Shown piece after piece: positions 57,197 through 64,000 of a DNA stretch of 64,000 bases. Every line of letters starts with the position of its first letter. Positions within the stretch are counted from its first letter, which is position 1. This DNA comes from Calonectria ilicicola (taxonomy: Eukaryota > Ascomycota > Sordariomycetes > Hypocreales > Nectriaceae), in the NCBI GenBank assembly GCA_020809705.1, contig CP085825.1, positions 6,262,001 to 6,326,000 on the forward strand, written 5' to 3'. The notes under the pieces were generated by a model. That model was not told the origin of the DNA. It searched no databases and saw only the letters and a program-made list of their open reading frames with translations. Made by a program: the position numbers and the translations under genes.

Positions 57197-60100
57197 ATGG
57201 TAGTGGGAGAAGGAAAGATTACGATCGGGGCTCTACAAAATCCGGCGCAACATGCCAATGAGGGGTCTGTAGAGACGCCGACATCCAGACTCGGAGATAA
57301 ACAACGAGCGTGGAAGAGCCAAGATGCTAGAGACATGTGAATGAAGACTAGACAACAGTCGGCGCTGTACACTAGAGAATCGGATCAATGATGAAAGAGA
57401 ATTTACCGAGACTGGCGAGGTGCACGTAGATCCACCGAAGGAGCGGAACGCTACCGACAGGGGGGTCCGCTGAGAGCTTCCACAATTCCATGTCATGGCT
57501 GCGGGAGATTTCATCTAGAAGCCATCAAAATCGATTAACGCGCTTCATTCTTTAACTTTACATATGCGCAGGGCGAGAGCGAGGCAAAACTAGCAGGGAT
57601 GTCGCCCTCAGCTCCCCAAGGCTGAGAAATGCGATGAGCTTTCGAAGAGCGGTGAAAGGCCGTTGTGGGCTTAAGCAACTGCACCTTTCCTATTCATGAG
57701 GGGCAGCTGCAGGAGGGGTGGACTTGGTGTGACGAATGGTGTTGTGCACCAACGATGACCAAGATAACTAACCGCTGTGCGTTTTGATGTCCTGCAAAGC
57801 TTGGGAAAATAAAAATTCGCCTTGAATAGAGTGATGTTTGTTGCTAAGGCGAATGGTACTTATGGTGACGACTATTGATTGTAGCGGGAGGACCATTCAT
57901 TAGTAACCTAGGTTTAACTGCGACGAACGAGGCATGGCAGTTGATGTGTTGTATGTGTGCAACACAGTAAATGGAATTCATAGCGGTGAAGGACTATCGG
58001 ATATTTCGTGTTGCGATTTTGCGTCACACATGGATATTTGAATTCCGAGGTATTAGCCATCCGTTCTTGTCAATAGTGCCGGCATGGTGGGGGAGGGAGT
58101 CTGAAGCTTGAACTGCGTCGGATCAAAAAGGCACGTGCGATGGCTAAAGACGAGGCCTGGGGGCGCGTGGACCGTGGGGAGACAAGATTGGGCCTTGGGT
58201 TTGCGTCAAGTGAGGCGAGCGAGAGCTGAGATGGGGTGTGTTGGACGATGCTTAATAAAAAAACGAAAAAAAAGCAAGCATTGTAAACTGGGGGCCCTTT
58301 TGATCTGGAGGGATGAACCATGAGCGTATGTGCTACGCTGACGTGAATGAGACGAGGTTACAGCGCAGTGTTTTGGGGTAATGCGAACACGGGGGCGATG
58401 GCGGTGGTTCCCGGATACGTAACTGCATGTTGGGGGCACCAGCCCGCGTGGCAATGCAGGTGGGATATGAAGACGCATAGGGGGCTTGCGCAGGGGGAAA
58501 CGGGCACCTCGCTCACCAGAGAGGGATGGAGAGGGAGAGTGAGGGCCAGGGAGTTTATCAGTGGTGACCCCTTGGACCTAGTTCTGTATGTACGGAGAGT
58601 TCGTCTATGTGGTGGTCCCCGTGTGGCAGCGGCATGGATGCTGGCGATGTCACTGTTGATGGTGGTGTTGGTGAGAGAGGCATGGATTGATTGGCTGCAC
58701 GGGGAGTTGGGGGTTTGCTGAAACAGCGCTGTTACCCTTGATCAGCGGTGGTTGTGTGCCCAACATCGAGTCTTCGCCTGCCAGCCCACTCGCTTCCCGA
58801 GCTTCTTATCTGTTGACTGTAGTTACCGAGACGAGGGTCTGGGTTCATGATCCCCGGGTTAGCCGGTCACCGGTTGACCGGTTTCTCCATCTACTTCTTT
58901 CGTTGCGACTTTGGAATTAAATGCTTGGTAGAGCTAGAGCAGGCATTCAAACAGTCCTGGACCTTGTTCCCCTTCCCGCGTGCCCGCATCCGTTTCCGGC
59001 CCGCGTGTGCTGCGTGTCGGATCCGGCAATGCTATTGCTCATTGTACATTACACATCTCGCTTTGTCGTGTCTCTGCCATTGGGCTTGAGCACGTCAGAT
59101 ACAAGACAAGGCTTTGGAGCAAAGAAATGCATCTCTTTGCGGCCTCTGTGTCACACCCCGCTGCTGTTCCGCCCCGCCCCTGGCTCCCGGATCTAGAAGG
59201 CGACCGAACTGGCCAGTTGCCCACGTGCAACAAGGCTTGGCTGATGTTGGGCCTTGGCTCCCTTTATGCCGGTCTTTGCGTGACATGCACCAGGCCCACG
59301 CCTGCGGGATGGCGAGGTGCCTTCCCACACCTCGCGTCGTGGCGCCGCGGTCTTGGGAGTGTGTGCCTGGGGTTCTATCCGGGAACTCAACCCCTTGGAA
59401 AGATCAAACCGGCAGAGGTGCCCTTTTTGGGCCTGAAGAAAACCGGAAGAGAGGGGAACTGGGCACCATTTCGCACGCGGACGCTTTTGACTTCGCACTC
59501 GGGATCGTCGCCAAAGGTCTCTGTGAACGGACTGTTTGTTTTACTTGGGTGATGGCACATACAGGCAAGTCTCGCTACAGCAGGTGGGCACGTCAGCGGG
59601 ACAATCCAGGACTGAATGGGGATCGGGGAGATGTTTAAAAAAAATTAGGACATCCGAAGAAGAAAAGGAAAGCAGCAGAGATGGCCGGGGATGTGCATCC
59701 TGAGTTCCATCGCCTCGGATCTGGGAAGGTCAATGTTTTCTTTGTCAACACAGCAGTCATTCATCCATCACACACACACTCTAAACATCATCCTAAACTT
59801 CCATCATCCATATCACAACTACGTCACTTACTGTCATCTGTATACTATACTGGCACCCGCGGACCGGTCCAGACGCCATATTTCATCTAATCTTCACTCT
59901 CTGTCAAACTTGCACCGCCTCAAAACCGCTTCCGCTCACTGGGCGCCGACCGAGCTCGAGCCACTATACGTAGGTCTGTAGGCCAGTATTCAAGGACCCA
60001 AGGCCAGATCCAGATCGAAACCGGGCGGACCACCAAGTGGACGGACCATCCCGACTTCAAGGGACCCAGGACCGGACCAGGCTACTTTCGTCGACCGAGC

Positions 60101-60670
60101 CGTGAGAAAGGCTCGCTGGGAAACCCCGTATCGGTCGATTCGCCCTGTTTAAGCCAACTTAAGTTGTGCTGGGAACTGTTCAATTTCGCAACTTCCCGCA
60201 CCCGTTGCCCAGCACAATACGCTGCCCAACTTCTTAATTGACAACATCGTTGTTCCGATTACAATCGTACCCTTGGAACCAAACCCCAACTGTTTTCTGC
60301 TGCCCCCCGCTGCCTTGCTTGTTCTCGTGAACTGTCCGAATCCCATCTCACACTTAAGTTGTCAGGCGACCGGACCAGCGCCGCAACCCAACATCACAGT
60401 CGCCACTTATTCCCCATTGCTTCTTCTCGCCAGCCTTCTAGCCAGTGCTCACGCCCCGCCTCATCTGCACCCTGAAAACCGTCAGCAAACCAGCAGCCAC
60501 AGCCGCAGCCGCAGCCTCCGTCCCGCGCCGTCGTGGACTTCGTCGTGTTACGGTGGAGTAGTCAAATCATCCCATCGTGACACGGAGTATCTTGTGTTCT
60601 CGGCCTGCTATCTCCGCCGCTGATCGCCCATCGCCGTCTCCGTCACTCCCACTGGGGCGCACACTACTTA

Positions 60671-60785
60671 CTCACGCTCACACACTCACACGCACACACT
60701 CACAAGACAGACCACTTAAGCGCGCATCCACACACACACACTCCCTCACACACACATGCACACCCACACGTACAAACGCACGCAC
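60671..60785 (+). repeat. CA-rich degenerate microsatellite
   Basis: Imperfect (CA)n and (CACT)n blocks on the + strand, including CACACTCACACGCACACACT. It lies about 2 kb upstream of the cyclin start, probably in or near its leader. Confidence 0.75.
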
Positions 60786-62599
60786 TCAGTTTTGAAGTTA
60801 AGGGGCTCTTGATTGCATATTTTTCACCCTCCAAGCCAATTGGATCCACCCAGCAAGACAGCAGGTAATCTGCAGAGAGATCCTCAGCTGCGGCTTATAT
60901 CAAACATCCTCCCCTGTTACCGCATGGCATTGCATCTTGGTCGTTTTGTCTGACTTGGCTTTTACCTGAGAAATTCTTTCTTCTTCTTCTTCTCTTGGCT
61001 TGCTAGTGTTTGTACAGCTACATCTAGATCAGGTGAGTTATGGAATTCCATTGATTCTTCATCCGATTGTTGGTCGCAATTAGTTTCTTTTGTCGTCGTT
61101 TTCTGCCTTAGCATGTTTTGCGCCCACGACCTCCGACTGCGCCCAACCGGCCTGTCCTCGAGGACAGCCCCGCGTGATCTTTGAGGACCCTTTGGGGAAG
61201 AGAGACATGGGCCGGTCGGGAACAGCCGTGGGCATTTGCACAATCAATTCAACCGAGAGACCGAGCAGTGGAAAAAAAAAGAAAATAAGGGGCGCAAGAG
61301 GATCTGAGAAACATTACCCAAAGAGGGTTGATGATGGAGGCAGTTTGAGGTGTACATGGCAAGGATGGTGACGTCGTCGGTCGCCTTGCATCGCTGTGAC
61401 GCAGCTAAACGCCACTCGCAACCCTTTGCGACTTCAACCATGATGCCTTATTTGCATTCACCGCCAGTGCCTGCCACAAGCGGAATGGGCCGTCGAGAAT
61501 TGATTCTCATTTGTCTTCGATCCGAGCCCGACGGGATTGTGAGACATTGCGAATTTTTATGGATAGCAGATGATCGACAGCTGGAGACATTGGGCCTTGA
61601 TTGGATTCAACGAAGTGGGCAAGAGAAGACTGCTGTGCGCTCCATGCACCGACAAGGGAATGAAATGCAACTCCATCAAGAAAAGGAACTGCCTCTACAA
61701 GAGTACCTGCGCCCAGAACAAGGGAAGGAAAAAGAAAAGAAAAGAAGCAAAAGTACAAAAGCAAAAGGAAGCAAAAAACACCTCATCAGCCACCAACGAG
61801 GCTTGCCGTCTTCGCAGCAGGCACCCGATCCAAAAGGGCCGCGACTAACACCAAATGTTGACTCGAGTCGTCCGTCCAAGTGTCTGGGCCCGTTGTCGCA
61901 CATCCCGAGTTTTTGTCGGCGCAAGTCGGTGCCCATGGCCATGCTTCTTGTCTAGTCGCTTCCCCACCATCCCTGGACCCATGCCATGGCATCCGCTGGG
62001 GTCTCCGCTAGGCCAGCCCAGCCAAATCTACTAGTATCTGGTGCGCGACGTACCCACGAGGGGCATCTGCTGGGCCGTTCTGGCACCTGGTGCACTGCGC
62101 ATGCTGCCTGCAAACTGGGCGCTGGGGGGCACTGGGCCACTCCCCGCCGAGCCACTCACCACCATCTTGCTCGACGCCCGCCCACTGGACGAAGCCCCCT
62201 CGACCACTCATCACTCACCACTTACCACCACCGCCGCACCAGGCTGACCCTGCTTCTCTCTCTTTCTTTTCTCCCCTCCGACCCGGTCTCTATCTGCCAT
62301 CTCCTTTGCGAGCCTCTTCTCCTCGGTTTCTCGGTTTAGCATCTCCCATTCCCTCCCTTTCACCCTCGCAGCGCTCTCCGCCGCTCGTCTCGATTCTCTC
62401 GAGTCGCTCTCCACCGTTCCCTTCGCCTGTTTCCCCTCCATCCATCGACATCCTACCCCCAGGCCTCTGGTCGATTTGGGCATCACTTTCGTCATCGCCA
62501 CACTCCTTGTCTCGATTTCGGTGTTTCTGCCCTCGTGCTCGCCCCCCGACCAACCTTGACCAACCTTGACATCTACCCCCGGCTAAATATTAGTTGTCT

Positions 62600-62641
62600 G
62601 CGCCGAGCTAATCTGTCTCGTTTTTTTTTGGCCGCTTGCAG
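62600..62641 (+). promoter_or_regulatory. predicted 3' splice site of a 5' UTR intron
   Basis: The sequence has GAGCTAATCTG (branch), a nine-T tract and CTTGCAG ending at 62641, 137 nt before the cyclin ATG. The best donor I see is CAG|GTGAGT at 61033, giving an intron of about 1.6 kb, long for fungi but known for leaders of regulatory genes. Donor assignment is uncertain. Confidence 0.4.
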
Positions 62642-62778
62642 CAGAACACACGTTAACGAAACCGTAACTCTCCTCCACTACGACCATCGGCAGGGTCACG
62701 CACCTCTTTCGTTGTCTTTAATTCCCGTCATTTCTGTCTCGTCTCTTCCCTAACTGTCCTGCGCCCGTTAGCGATGTT

Positions 62779-64000
62779 ATGGCCGCTGTGATCGGTGATT
62801 TCGTCTCGGATTCCTCCCACTTTCATACCATGATCGCCAACCCCTCCATCCAACACCAACACTCCCACGACTCTTCGTCATCCTATCGCTCAGTCAGCCG
62901 GTCGCGACACTCCACGACACCTCGGGCACAGCGTTCCGATTCCGCCGCCGAGTACCCAACCGCCCAACCCACGGCCGCCCTCGTGTCGTCCTCAACTTCT
63001 GCGTCGGCGCCCGTGTCAGCGCCTGGGGGCCAGGCTGCTGCCCACGTTTCGGTCAACGGTGGAGCCTCGCGATTCCCTTCCCCGCCGCCCTCCTCCTCCC
63101 CCGCCGTCACCACCGGACCTACTGCCGCCAATAATGCAAAGACGTCGTCTATGGCGCCAGACGCGAGGGACAACGTCCCCTTAGGCCATGCCCCTCGTTC
63201 TGGCCCGACCCCCACCAATTCCGCCGCCCAACAGCCGTCTCCCTCCTCCGACGACTTTCAACCCAACCCATCATACCCGCTGTCGAGTGGTGGTGCATCC
63301 CAACCCCCGCCCGAGCAGAAGGTGATCCATATCCGGGACCTTGCACACATCCAGAGTCTTGCCAGCGCCGATATGCTCTCCGGGAATGGCACCGGGATTC
63401 TCAACGACCCACCTCTGCAGCAGATGAAGTATGAGATCAGCGCCATGCCTATTGGTGACATAATTGAAATGGTTGCCGCCTTGTTGACCAAGATCACCAC
63501 CACCAATGACTTGCAGCATGACGCCATGCAGCGCAATGTTGCCCACCAACAACAGGCTAACCAGTCTAGCGAGTCTGGCGGCAGCTCCATTTCTGCTCTG
63601 AACCACTCCGTCCTTGCGTTCCACGGCAAGAACGTGCCCGCCATCACCATCCTCAGCTACCTCTCTCGCATCCACAAGTATTGTCCAACCACGTATGAAG
63701 TGTTTCTTAGTTTGCTTGTCTATTTTGACCGCATGACGGAGCGGGTCAATGATATGGTGATGAAGAGCGAAGAGGCACGGCGGCAGACTCAGGCCCGCCG
63801 AGCACCATCAACCCCTTCTCACGATACTCACATGCGAGATGATGGCTCGGACGACTCGGACGAGAGCGATTCTGATCTCGCAGACGATGATGAAGAGATG
63901 GAGGACAAGTCAAGCAAACCCAGCCGTCAGAGCAGCAACCGGGGTACATCAACCCCGGGTGACCACGCTGCTCTCGCTGCTGCCACCTATTTCGTCGTTG
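62779..64000 (+). CDS. Pho80-type cyclin, partial (cut at window end)
   Basis: Open from ATG 62779 through the last base, at least 407 codons, no stop reached. The first 200 residues are Ser/Pro/Ala-rich and low in complexity. The cyclin (Pho80/PREG, PF08613-type) domain starts at about 215: MKYEISAMPIGDIIEMVAA, then LAFHGKNVPAITILSYLSRI and CPTTYEVFLSLLVYFDRM. It is interrupted at about 329-394 by an acidic, Ser-rich insert (DSDESDSDLADDDEEMEDK) and resumes with AALAAATYFVV. Such cyclins partner Pho85-type kinases; Pho80/PREG represses the phosphate-starvation response. The start codon is the first ATG compatible with the open frame after the predicted leader splice site. Which Pho80-like paralog this is cannot be settled here. 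Confidence 0.86.
   Translation, partial: MAAVIGDFVSDSSHFHTMIANPSIQHQHSHDSSSSYRSVSRSRHSTTPRAQRSDSAAEYPTAQPTAALVSSSTSASAPVSAPGGQAAAHVSVNGGASRFPSPPPSSSPAVTTGPTAANNAKTSSMAPDARDNVPLGHAPRSGPTPTNSAAQQPSPSSDDFQPNPSYPLSSGGASQPPPEQKVIHIRDLAHIQSLASADMLSGNGTGILNDPPLQQMKYEISAMPIGDIIEMVAALLTKITTTNDLQHDAMQRNVAHQQQANQSSESGGSSISALNHSVLAFHGKNVPAITILSYLSRIHKYCPTTYEVFLSLLVYFDRMTERVNDMVMKSEEARRQTQARRAPSTPSHDTHMRDDGSDDSDESDSDLADDDEEMEDKSSKPSRQSSNRGTSTPGDHAALAAATYFVV

Larger units (their letters stand above)
57197..62778. other. 5.6 kb intergenic and long leader of the Pho80-type cyclin gene
   Basis: No protein gene supported; the many open frames are accidental products of G/C-rich sequence. Items seen are a cluster of CCGGT blocks at 58863-58882, CA-rich repeats at 60671-60785, C/T-rich stretches from about 62230 to 62780, and a strong 3' splice site at 62637-62641 (GCTAAT branch, T9 tract, GCAG). 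The last suggests a spliced 5' UTR. Confidence 0.45.

Overview
The window is nuclear DNA of a filamentous ascomycete (Pezizomycotina). The evidence is short spliceosomal introns (about 47-75 nt) with GT..AG ends and CTAAC/CTAAT branch sequences, C-ending codon preference in highly expressed genes, pyrimidine-rich leaders, and a fungal gene set (Zn2Cys6 regulator, DHA2 transporter, DUF3433 protein, Msb2-type mucin, Pho80-type cyclin). Protein style suggests Sordariomycetes, possibly Hypocreales; that placement is inference. I assembled 18 protein-coding genes with exon boundaries (one runs off the right edge). I saw no tRNA, rRNA, CRISPR array or intact transposon.

Layout. 0.5-10.8 kb (+ strand): PTC7-like PP2C phosphatase, UPF0643 protein, translation factor eIF3h, S-adenosylhomocysteinase. 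11.6-14.5 kb (- strand): a GOR1-type glyoxylate/hydroxypyruvate reductase and an FMP32/DUF1640 mitochondrial coiled-coil protein. 15.8-21.4 kb (+): a Zn2Cys6 transcription factor next to a DHA2 drug:H+ antiporter, the only accessory-looking pair, followed by a small YwbE-domain/zinc-finger protein. 23.0-28.4 kb (+): clathrin heavy chain, with an upstream ORF in its leader. 28.9-46.2 kb (-): vacuolar-type dipeptidyl aminopeptidase, UPF0145 (YbjQ) protein, histidinol phosphatase, DUF3433 membrane protein and the signalling mucin MSB2. 55.0-64.0 kb (+): ER sulfhydryl oxidase ERV2, proteasome subunit beta-1 (PRE3) and a Pho80-type cyclin cut by the window end.

Most genes are housekeeping and functionally independent: one-carbon metabolism, translation, vesicle coats, protein turnover, oxidative folding, histidine synthesis. 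The transcription factor/transporter pair is probably a small regulated efflux module, supported by three CGG triplets at exact 7-bp spacing in the transporter promoter. MSB2 (surface sensing) and the Pho80-type cyclin (nutrient signalling) are flanked by very large intergenic regions (8.7 kb and 5.6 kb), as is common for fungal regulatory genes.

The most unusual items are an 11-nt micro-exon in the UPF0145 gene, a 15-nt micro-exon encoding the catalytic Thr1 of PRE3, a two-level tandem repeat (66 bp and 87 bp units) in MSB2, and a bacterial-type YwbE domain joined to a C-terminal zinc finger. I found no convincing undescribed multi-gene system.
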